This document shows positions 7,423 through 15,067 of a stretch of DNA of 15,668 bases, one piece after another. The stretch covers positions 1-15,668 of the forward strand of contig CANNUR010000047.1 of NCBI GenBank assembly GCA_947523045.1, read 5' to 3'. The DNA comes from an uncultured Prosthecobacter sp. GTDB lineage: Bacteria > Verrucomicrobiota > Verrucomicrobiia > Verrucomicrobiales > Verrucomicrobiaceae. The position numbers were made by a program, and so were the translations under genes. The notes beneath the pieces were generated by a model. It did no database searches. It was not told the DNA's origin and was given only the letters and a program-made list of their open reading frames with translations. The first letter of the stretch is position 1. Each line of letters begins with the position of its first letter.

Positions 7423-8709
7423 ATGCCCCGTGTGCTCATCATCGAGGACGATCACGCGCTTGCCGCCGCGCTGGCGGTGGTGGTGCGTCGCCTGGGTGCC
7501 GAGCCGGTGGCGGCCGCCTCCGGGCAGGGCGGTCTGGAGAAGGCGCGCCGCAGCAGCTTTGATGCTGTGCTGCTCGACATCGGCCTGCCCGATCTGAATG
7601 GCCTGAAGGTGCTGGAGGCTCTGCGTGCCACGCCGGCTCCGCCGCCGGTGGTGGTGCTGACCGCGCACGGCACCCTGGAGCACGCCCTTGAGGCGCGGCG
7701 CCTCGGCGCACAAGAGTACTTTCTCAAGCCGGTCAGTCTGCCCGATTTGCAGGGCTGCTTGCGCGCCTTGCTGGCGGTGCCTGTGGCAACCCCGGCGCCG
7801 CCAGCTGGAACGGGTTTGATGATCGGCGCCACGCCGGAAATGCAGCGCGCCTTTGCCGTGCTTGCCCAGGCCTGTGCGACCCGTGAACCGGTGTTGATCA
7901 CCGGGCCGGCCGGGTCGGGCAAGACGCTGGCGGCCGAGATCATCGCCCGTCACGGGCCGGAGGCGGGGGAAGCGCGGTTTTTCCGCTGGGATGAATGGCC
8001 CGAGGCCGAAGCGCGCGATGAGCTGCGCCGTCGGCTGCAGGACGGCGGTACTTTGCTGGTCGAGGAGGTGGCGCGACTGCCGCTGCCTTTGCAAGCGGAT
8101 CTGGCACAGGCCCTGCGCGAGGGCGGGCCGCGGGTGTTGGCGACCACGTCCGCCGACCTGCCCGAAGCGATTGCGGCGGGGCGGTTTCGCGAGGATTTGT
8201 ACTACCAGCTTGGCGTACTGCAGCTGCGGCTGCCGGCCTTGGCGGCTCGCACCGAGGACCTTCCGGCACTGGCGGCGCATTTGCTGAAGCGGGCGGCGCC
8301 GGGGCGCGAGCTGGCGCTGGATCCGGCGACGCTGGCGGTGCTCAAGGGGCATGACTGGCCCGGCAACGTCAGGGAACTGGCGGCGGCGATGCGCCATGCC
8401 GCGGCGGTGTGTGCGGCGCCGGTGGTGCTGCCGCACCATTTGCCTGTGGAGCTGGCCGCCGCGCGTGTGCCGGCGGGGGTGGTGTTGGAAGCGGCGTTGC
8501 AACGGGCCCTGCTGGGCTGGCTCGACTACCGGCTGGCGGCGGATCCGGCGACCGATTACGACCGCTTGCTGGCCGGGGTTGAACGGCACCTGCTGGCCGA
8601 GTTGCTGCGCCGGTACGAGGGGCGGCCGACGCATCTGGCGGCGGCACTGGGGTTGAACCGGGCGACCCTGCGCAAGCGACTGCGCGAGTTGGGCTTGGCC
8701 GTCGGCTGA
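7423..8709 (+). CDS. NtrC-like response regulator with degenerate AAA+ domain
   Basis: Probable DNA-binding partner of the preceding kinase (6-base gap). The 428-aa protein has a receiver domain (1-118) with acidic pair D9/D10, phospho-acceptor D52 in LLDIGLPDLNG, T80 and K102. An AAA+ domain follows (about 131-345), with Walker A GPAGSGKT (161-168). The C-terminus has a Fis-type helix-turn-helix (about 383-425, HLAAALGLNRATLRKRL). The AAA+ domain is unusual. The ESELFGH...GAFTGA segment that contacts sigma-54 is absent: only 24 residues separate the N64-equivalent (here D190) from the Walker B acid, against about 43 in PspF. Walker B reads LLVEEV instead of LFLDEI. The second arginine of FREDLYYRL is glutamine (Q262). 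I infer that it does not activate sigma-54 polymerase and may act on sigma-70 promoters or as a repressor. Phosphorylation residues are intact. Confidence 0.9.
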   Translation: MPRVLIIEDDHALAAALAVVVRRLGAEPVAAASGQGGLEKARRSSFDAVLLDIGLPDLNGLKVLEALRATPAPPPVVVLTAHGTLEHALEARRLGAQEYFLKPVSLPDLQGCLRALLAVPVATPAPPAGTGLMIGATPEMQRAFAVLAQACATREPVLITGPAGSGKTLAAEIIARHGPEAGEARFFRWDEWPEAEARDELRRRLQDGGTLLVEEVARLPLPLQADLAQALREGGPRVLATTSADLPEAIAAGRFREDLYYQLGVLQLRLPALAARTEDLPALAAHLLKRAAPGRELALDPATLAVLKGHDWPGNVRELAAAMRHAAAVCAAPVVLPHHLPVELAAARVPAGVVLEAALQRALLGWLDYRLAADPATDYDRLLAGVERHLLAELLRRYEGRPTHLAAALGLNRATLRKRLRELGLAVG

Positions 8710-8710
8710 A

Positions 8711-10009
8711 TCAGATCCAGGTGTTGGCGGGGATGACCGCGTCCTTTGGGATGATGACGATGCCGTCGCGGATGTAGAAGTTCTCGTGGTCCATGTGCTC
8801 GGGCTTGCCCTCGGGCGTGATGACCACGTTGTCGCCGATGTGGACGTTCTTGTCGATGATCGCGCGTTCGATGCGGCAGTTGCGGCCGATGCCGGGTGCC
8901 GGGCGGTTGGGATCGGTGCCGGCAGCACCGGCGTAGAAGTCGGCCCCCATCAGGATCGTCTCACGGATCGTGGTGCCGCGTTCGATGATCGAGCGCAGGC
9001 CAACCACCGTGGTTTCGACATGCGCGTCGGTGATGATGCAGCCGTCGGAAATGAGGGCCTCGCGGATGGTGGCGCCGTTGATCTTGGTGGCGGGCAGGAA
9101 GCGGGCGTTGGTGAAGATGGGCGCGCTGGAGTCGAAGAAATCGTACTGCGGCACCAGCTTGCAGAGGTCGAGGTTGGCGTTGAAGAAGGAGCGGATGGTG
9201 CCGATGTCCTCCCAGTAGCCCTGAAAGTTGTAGGCGTTGACGTGGTACTTCTTGAGGGCGTCGGGAATGATGTTCTTGCCGAAGTCCATGCGGTCATTGT
9301 CGAGGCTCTCGATGAGCGCCTTGCGGTTGAACACATAGATGCCCATGGAAGCCTGGTAACGCGGCTCGGTGGTGGGCAGGCCGAGTTCCCGCACCGTCGT
9401 CTCTGGCATCTGCAGCGATTGCAGAATGGCGGGGTCCTTGGGTTTCTCGACAAATTCATGGATGCGGCCGCTGGCATCCGTCTTCATGATGCCGAGACTG
9501 GTGGCGTCCTGGGCGCTGACCGGCAGGGTGGCGATGGTCAGGTCCGCTCCGGAGGACAGGTGCTGGCTCATCACCTGCCGGAAGTCCATGCGGTAGAGTT
9601 GATCGCCGCTGAGGATGAGGTAATACTGGTGGTCGCCTTCCAAAAAGTAGCGCAGGTTTTTGCGCACGGCATCGGCGGTTCCCTGGTACCAGCGCTCTCC
9701 CTCCGGCGTCTGCTGGGCGGCGAGCACCTCGACAAAGCCGCGGCCGAAGGCATCAAACTTGTAGGTGCGTGAGATGTGCCGGTTGAGCGAGGCACTGTTG
9801 AACTGGGTCAGCACGAAGACCTGGCGAACGCCGGAGTTGATGCAGTTGCTGATCGGGATGTCGACCAGCCGGTACTTGCCGGCGAGCGGCACCGCCGGTT
9901 TGGCACGATCCTTGGTGAGCGGGAACAACCGCGTGCCGGCGCCTCCCCCCATGATGATCGCGAGTGTCGAGTTCCGAAGAATGGCGCCGGTTTGAATGCG
10001 GTTCGGCAT
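8711..10009 (-). CDS. glgC: Glucose-1-phosphate adenylyltransferase (ADP-glucose pyrophosphorylase)
   Basis: Makes ADP-glucose from glucose-1-phosphate and ATP (EC 2.7.7.27), the committed step of bacterial glycogen synthesis. In the 432-aa form the nucleotidyltransferase domain opens with GGGAGTRLFPLTKDRAKPAV (21-40). It continues with KYRLVDIPISNCINSG (45-60), QGTADAVRKN (109-118), LSGDQLYRMD (133-142), FVEKPKDP (186-193) and YWEDIGTIRSFF (265-276). A left-handed beta-helix domain follows (about 300-432). Motifs such as SMGIYVF, YWEDIGTIRSFF and IIDKNVHIGDNVVI resemble, from memory, cyanobacterial and plant enzymes more than E. coli GlgC. Start: ATG at 10009 is preferred because the longer frame to the ATG at 10072 adds 21 residues I do not recognise and leaves only 53 bases to the divergent gene. 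Neither start has a clear ribosome site. No other glycogen genes are in the window. Confidence 0.96.
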   Translation of the reverse strand: MPNRIQTGAILRNSTLAIIMGGGAGTRLFPLTKDRAKPAVPLAGKYRLVDIPISNCINSGVRQVFVLTQFNSASLNRHISRTYKFDAFGRGFVEVLAAQQTPEGERWYQGTADAVRKNLRYFLEGDHQYYLILSGDQLYRMDFRQVMSQHLSSGADLTIATLPVSAQDATSLGIMKTDASGRIHEFVEKPKDPAILQSLQMPETTVRELGLPTTEPRYQASMGIYVFNRKALIESLDNDRMDFGKNIIPDALKKYHVNAYNFQGYWEDIGTIRSFFNANLDLCKLVPQYDFFDSSAPIFTNARFLPATKINGATIREALISDGCIITDAHVETTVVGLRSIIERGTTIRETILMGADFYAGAAGTDPNRPAPGIGRNCRIERAIIDKNVHIGDNVVITPEGKPEHMDHENFYIRDGIVIIPKDAVIPANTWI

Positions 10010-10125
10010 GATGGAGGTGTGTATGAGCGACCAGTTTTCCCTGAAACAAAGACCTGAGGCAAGCGTTTCCATCGCCTGTTTTCACCGGCGGCGCAAACTG
10101 CCCTGCCAAACTACTCCGCCTAGCC

Positions 10126-11100
10126 ATGTCATCTTCATTGAATTGCCCGCCCGTGCTTGTTTTTGCTGCCGCCTTTTTTGGCACGGGAGCGCTGCCGGCC
10201 GTCGATTTCGGGAAGCAAATCCTGCCGGTGCTGGAAAAGAAGTGCCTCGACTGCCACAAGGCGCCCTATGAGGAGGACGGCCGCGTCAAGAAACCCAAAG
10301 GGGGGCTGCGCCTCGACGCCGCCTGGGCCATGCTCAAGGGCGGTGAGACCGGTCCGGCCCTGGTGCCGGGGGATGTCGCCAAGAGCTACCTGTTCGAGGT
10401 CGTCACCCTGCCCAAGGACGACGACATGTTCATGCCGCCGAAGGGCGACCCATTGACGGCCGATGAAATCAAGCTGCTCAAGGACTGGATCGCCGCCGGC
10501 GCTGATTTTGGCGGCTGGAAGGGCAACATGGAAGGAGCGCCGCCGGAGACGGCCGCTCCGGCCAAACCCGCCGCGCCCAAAGTCCGCGAGCACGATCTGC
10601 TGTATGCCGAGCTGGAGAAGGACCTCAAGCCGGCCCTCGCTGAGGCGATCGAGGTCGCCAAGGCCGTCGGTGCCCAGGTCAGCCCGCTCAAGGTGGATGG
10701 CGCCCTGCTGCGGGTGGATTTCCTCACCGGTGTCTCCCGGTGCAAGGATGAAAACGTCGCCGCGCTCGCCGGCCTCAAGGAGCAGCTGGTTCGGCTCGAC
10801 CTCGGACGCACCACCATCAGCGACGCTGCGCTGAAAAGCCTGGCCGGGTTCCCGCGCCTCATCGCCCTCGACCTGCGCCAGACCGCGGTCACCGATGCCG
10901 GTCTGGCCGCGCTCAAGGACCTGCCGAAGCTGCAGACGCTCAACCTGTTCGGCACCGGCATCACCGACGCCGGCCTCAAGCAACTCGCCGAACTGCCGTC
11001 TCTGAAGCAGGTGTTCCTGTTTCAGACCAAGGCCACGCCGGCCGGGCTCAAGCAGCTCGCCGCGGCCCGTCCGGGCCTGCAGGTTTCCGGTGCCAAGTGA
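10126..11100 (+). CDS. Exported planctomycete-type cytochrome c with C-terminal leucine-rich repeats
   Basis: The 324-aa protein has a signal peptide (1-25, cleavage likely ALPA/VDFG). A cytochrome c-like domain of the PSCyt1 type (about 27-128) follows, with one haem motif CLDCH (40-44), a likely distal ligand in MFMPP (M103) and a typical LKDWIAAGA ending. An Ala/Pro-rich linker (about 136-152) leads to at least four 23-24-residue leucine-rich repeats (about 190-315), with units of the form LxxLDLRQTAVTDAGLAALKDLP. It should be periplasmic and haem-bearing if the cell has cytochrome c maturation. The family role is not established: electron transfer or protein docking through the LRRs are both guesses. 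It lies 87 bases upstream of moxR on the same strand, with no terminator seen between, and is divergent from glgC. Confidence 0.88.
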   Translation: MSSSLNCPPVLVFAAAFFGTGALPAVDFGKQILPVLEKKCLDCHKAPYEEDGRVKKPKGGLRLDAAWAMLKGGETGPALVPGDVAKSYLFEVVTLPKDDDMFMPPKGDPLTADEIKLLKDWIAAGADFGGWKGNMEGAPPETAAPAKPAAPKVREHDLLYAELEKDLKPALAEAIEVAKAVGAQVSPLKVDGALLRVDFLTGVSRCKDENVAALAGLKEQLVRLDLGRTTISDAALKSLAGFPRLIALDLRQTAVTDAGLAALKDLPKLQTLNLFGTGITDAGLKQLAELPSLKQVFLFQTKATPAGLKQLAAARPGLQVSGAK

Positions 11101-11187
11101 GGTCTCGCGCGGGTTTGTGGCATAGAAGGCGCCCGCCCGCACGTTTCGACTGGACGCGGCCGCCGTTTCCTGCTGGCCTGATGGCCC

Positions 11188-12168
<981 letters not shown>

Positions 12169-12178
12169 CCGTCGCGCC

Positions 12179-13093
12179 ATGAGCGAGGCCGCCATCGCCC
12201 GCGAGGACCTGTTTGACGCCGCCTTTCTCGACCGGCTGCGTTCGCTCGCCGTGCGCCTGCGCAAGCGCCGGGCGCTGACCCGGCGCGGGGCGCAATCGAC
12301 CCCGGCCACCGGCTTCACCCGCGAGTTCAAGGATTACCGCCATTACACGCCGCGCGAGGACTACCGCGCGATCGACTGGCGCCTCTATGCCCGCCTCGAC
12401 AAGCTGTTTGTGCGTCTTTACGAGGAGACGCAGGAGCTCAATTTGCACGTCATTGTCGATACCAGCGCCTCGATGGCGCGGCCTTTTGCCGACAAGCGCC
12501 GACAGGCCCTGCGCTTCGCGGTCGCCCTCGCCTACCTCGGCCTCGCCGGCCAGCAGCGCGTCAGTTTTTATTCGCTCGGCGCCAGCGTACGCCAGGAACT
12601 GCCGCCGTTGCGCGGCCAGGGCCACATGGAAAAGATCCTGCAGACGGCATCACGACTGGAATTCGGCGGTCTCACCGATCTTGAGCGCGCCTTTGCCGAT
12701 TTCCGGCCGGCGCGCCAGCGTTATGGGGTGATCTTCGTGCTTTCCGATTTCTTCGGGCGCGACCTCGACGCGGCGGCTCAGGCCGTGAAGCGTGCCGCCG
12801 CCTGGCCGGGCGAAACCCACTTCGTGCAGATCCTGCATCCCGAGGAGCGCGAGCCGAAGATCGAGGGCGAGGTCGAGCTTGACGAGGTGGAGACCGGCGA
12901 GCGCCGGCGCTTTTGGATCACCCGACGCGAGGTCGCGCGGTATGCTGAGACCTTCGACGCCTTTTGCGATCACCTGGCGCGTGCCTGCGCGGCGCAGCGG
13001 ATCGACTTCATGCAGTGCGGCGCTGATGAACCCTTCGAGGACCGGTTCCTCGACCTGTTGAACCGCGGTTCCGCCCTGGCCGGCGGCGTTTGA
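12179..13093 (+). CDS. DUF58 domain protein
   Basis: Partner of MoxR in the conserved MoxR/VWA operon; no enzymatic activity is established for DUF58. The 304-aa protein shows the DUF58 signature EFKDYRHYTPREDYRAIDWRLYAR (span 49-72) followed by VRLYEETQELNLHVIVDTSASM. The VWA-like metal site DTSAS is at 94-98 and the later strand VLSDFFGRD is intact. No signal peptide or membrane segment is seen, so it is predicted cytoplasmic. Related proteins often lack membrane segments in exactly this short form. It starts 10 bases after the moxR stop and ends 2 bases before the ATG of the VWA membrane protein, so cotranslation is likely. Confidence 0.93.
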   Translation: MSEAAIAREDLFDAAFLDRLRSLAVRLRKRRALTRRGAQSTPATGFTREFKDYRHYTPREDYRAIDWRLYARLDKLFVRLYEETQELNLHVIVDTSASMARPFADKRRQALRFAVALAYLGLAGQQRVSFYSLGASVRQELPPLRGQGHMEKILQTASRLEFGGLTDLERAFADFRPARQRYGVIFVLSDFFGRDLDAAAQAVKRAAAWPGETHFVQILHPEEREPKIEGEVELDEVETGERRRFWITRREVARYAETFDAFCDHLARACAAQRIDFMQCGADEPFEDRFLDLLNRGSALAGGV

Positions 13094-13095
13094 AT

Positions 13096-14937
13096 ATGCG
13101 CTTCCTCGCCCCCCATTTCCTGCACCTGGCCTGGCTGGCGCTCATTCCGCTGGCGCTCTACCTGTTCAAGAAAAAGGCCCGCCGCCTGCCGGTCTCCACC
13201 CTGCTGTTCTTCCGCTCGCTCGCCCGCGAGCATCAGGAGTCGGCCTGGCTGCGCCGGCTCAAGCGCTGGCTGTCGCTCCTGCTCACCCTGCTCGTCCTGC
13301 TGCTCGCCGTTTTCGCCCTGGCGCGGCCGGTGGCCGACACCGGTCTCGACACCCCGCCCGCGGTCGTGCTGGTGGTCGATGTCTCGGCCGCCATGGCGGC
13401 GCGCGACGCTGCCGGGCGCAGCCGCCTCGACGTGGCGCGCGACCTTGCCCGGACCCGCCTGCGGGCCCTGCCGGATCAGGCGGTACTGTCGCTCGTCGTC
13501 GCCGACGGCGGCGCTCAGGTACCGCTGTCGCGCAGTCGCAACCGCCGCGAATGCCTGCGCCTGCTCGACGCCCTGCGACCGCTGCCGGTGCCACCGAACC
13601 CGGAGGCGGCCTTGACCACAGCGCGGCGTCTGGCCGAACTGGAGCAGGGCGCGCGCATCTGGCATTTCAGCGATCGCCCGTTTGAGTCGGCAGGCGATCT
13701 GGCGCTGGAGTTTGTGCCGGCGGCGTTGGAGGCGCCGCTGAATGTCGGCATCACCGCCTTCCAACTGCGGCCGGCGCCGCTGGCCCATGACCGGCATGAG
13801 GCCTTCGTCAAGGTGCAGGCGGCCCAGGCCAATGCCCGGCCGCTGGCGGCGACACTGGAAGTGAGGGTCGCCGGCCGGCTGGCGCAGCTGCGCGAGCTGG
13901 AACTGGCACCGGGCGCGGAAGCTGCCTTGGTGCTGCCTTTGGAGGGGGTGCGCGGTCAACGTCTGGAGATCCAATTGCGTGCCGAAGGGGATTGCTTGGG
14001 CTGGGACAATGGGGTGGCCGCCATCCTGCCGAAGACGCGGCCGTTGGTGGTGGCGCGCGTCGCCGCGACGCCCGATCCCTTTGTGGAACTGGCGCTGGCC
14101 TCGTTGGTCGAGGCGGGGCGCATCGAACTGCTCAAGGTCGCACCCACGGCCTGGCCGCTGGCGGACCAGCCGGATGTGTATGTGTTCGACCAGTGGCTGC
14201 CGCCGGAGTGGCCGGCCGATCGCCCCGCCATCCTGCTCGATCCGCCCGCAGCGACGAAGCCACTGCCGCTGCGGCGGCTGGCCGGGGCCGGTCTGCCGCA
14301 TGCCAGTGTGCGCGCTGCGGCGCCGGATCATCCGGTGTTGTTCCGGGTTGCCGCCGGTCGGGTGGCGCTGACCCAGACGGCCGTGCTCGAGCTCGGCGGC
14401 ACGCTGGAGCCGCTGTGGATGGCCGGCGGCGAGCCGGTGCTGGCGGCCGGCGAACGCGAGGGGCAACGCCTCGTGGTGGCTGCCTTTTCACCCTCGCGTT
14501 CGGAACAGCTTGCCCTGCTGCCGGCCTTCCCGTTGCTCTTGGGCAATGCCTTGTACTGGTGTGCCGAAGGTTCGGCCGCGCTTGTCGGGGTGATGACCCA
14601 GCGGCCGGGCGATCTGGTGGAGGAGGAGGGCTTGCGGCGCTGGCTGGAGTGGGATGGCAGCCGTTTCACGGAAACGACCGAGGTTCTGGAAGGCGGTGTC
14701 ACCCGGCTCAGCCGGCTGGGGGCTTGGGAGTCGACTGATGGACAGACCGGAGTCAGCGCCCTCGTGTCCGCCGCGGTCACCGACCTGCCCGCGCGTGGCG
14801 CGGCGGAAACCTTTAAAACGCTGCCGCCCGTGGCGAGCGGTTGGGCCGCGGCCGGCCTGCCGCAGCTGCTGATCTGGGCTGTGCTTGCGGTGTTGCTGAT
14901 GGAGAGCTGGCTGTTTCACCGCAAGGCGGTGTACTGA
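13096..14937 (+). CDS. BatA-like VWA-domain membrane protein
   Basis: Third member of the MoxR module. Counting from the ATG at 13096 (613 aa), a BatA N-terminal region carries TM1 (7-23), a basic loop and TM2 (58-77) ending FALARPVAD. A VWA domain follows (about 89-195) with DVSAAM at 95-100. A long extracytoplasmic beta-rich region (about 200-580) precedes a C-terminal TM (about 588-604, LIWAVLAVLLMESWLF) and a short basic tail. The metal site looks degenerate: DxSxS reads DVSAA, and the usual TDL before the helix is PNPEAAL. A TTG at 13090 overlapping the DUF58 stop is an alternative start adding two residues; ATG is preferred because MRFLAPHFLHL matches family openings. No BatB, BatC, BatD or BatE gene follows, since the next gene is on the other strand. 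Confidence 0.9.
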   Translation: MRFLAPHFLHLAWLALIPLALYLFKKKARRLPVSTLLFFRSLAREHQESAWLRRLKRWLSLLLTLLVLLLAVFALARPVADTGLDTPPAVVLVVDVSAAMAARDAAGRSRLDVARDLARTRLRALPDQAVLSLVVADGGAQVPLSRSRNRRECLRLLDALRPLPVPPNPEAALTTARRLAELEQGARIWHFSDRPFESAGDLALEFVPAALEAPLNVGITAFQLRPAPLAHDRHEAFVKVQAAQANARPLAATLEVRVAGRLAQLRELELAPGAEAALVLPLEGVRGQRLEIQLRAEGDCLGWDNGVAAILPKTRPLVVARVAATPDPFVELALASLVEAGRIELLKVAPTAWPLADQPDVYVFDQWLPPEWPADRPAILLDPPAATKPLPLRRLAGAGLPHASVRAAAPDHPVLFRVAAGRVALTQTAVLELGGTLEPLWMAGGEPVLAAGEREGQRLVVAAFSPSRSEQLALLPAFPLLLGNALYWCAEGSAALVGVMTQRPGDLVEEEGLRRWLEWDGSRFTETTEVLEGGVTRLSRLGAWESTDGQTGVSALVSAAVTDLPARGAAETFKTLPPVASGWAAAGLPQLLIWAVLAVLLMESWLFHRKAVY

Positions 14938-14939
14938 GG

Positions 14940-14955
14940 GCGGGATGAATCCCGC
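14940..14955 (+). terminator. Short hairpin after the VWA gene, candidate operon end
   Basis: A perfect 7-bp inverted repeat with a 2-base centre (14940-14946 with 14949-14955) begins three bases after the VWA stop codon. No T-run follows on the plus strand, so intrinsic termination is doubtful. It could instead stabilise the mRNA 3' end. Confidence 0.35.
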
Positions 14956-14970
14956 GACGTTGCCTCACGT

Positions 14971-15006
14971 GTCCATGCCGTCCAGGAAGTCCATCCTGTC
15001 CATCGG
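14971..15006. repeat. Four tandem 9-bp units of GTCCANNNN type
   Basis: GTCCA occurs at exactly 9-base intervals (14971, 14980, 14989, 14998). The units are GTCCATGCC, GTCCAGGAA, GTCCATCCT and GTCCATCGG. The array lies between the convergent VWA and DUF1080 genes, outside both coding regions. Its role is unknown. Confidence 0.75.
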
Positions 15007-15011
15007 CCATC

Positions 15012-15041
15012 AAAAAACGCGGCCCGCCGAAGCGGGCCGCG
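15012..15041 (-). terminator. Rho-independent terminator for the DUF1080 gene
   Basis: On the minus strand a perfect 10-bp stem (15041-15032 with 15027-15018) closes on a C(TTCG)G loop, the extra-stable tetraloop. It is followed by TTTTTT (15017-15012). It starts about 27 bases downstream of the DUF1080 stop. Confidence 0.93.
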
Positions 15042-15067
15042 CTGCATGGAACGGAACGGCTGAAACC

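Noticed and set aside
7411..8928. 505-codon open frame on the minus strand
   Set aside because: It is antisense to the response regulator and in another frame of glgC; the product is Arg/Gln/His-rich and unlike any family I know.
8786..9772. 328-codon plus-strand frame over glgC
   Set aside because: It is antisense to unmistakable glgC and is Val/Gly/Asp/Ala-rich without motifs.
10010..10125. Weak sigma-70-like promoter for glgC (TTGTTT, 18 bases, CATACA on the minus strand)
   Set aside because: It matches only 3 and 4 of 6 consensus positions; such matches are expected by chance, so I did not list it.
12970..14466. 498-codon open frame on the minus strand
   Set aside because: It is antisense to the VWA gene; the translation is Arg/Gln-rich with no motif.
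14961..15003. Tiny minus-strand ORF reading MDRMDFLDGMDT
   Set aside because: It is just the 9-bp repeat translated, sits downstream of a terminator, and has no ribosome site or family support.
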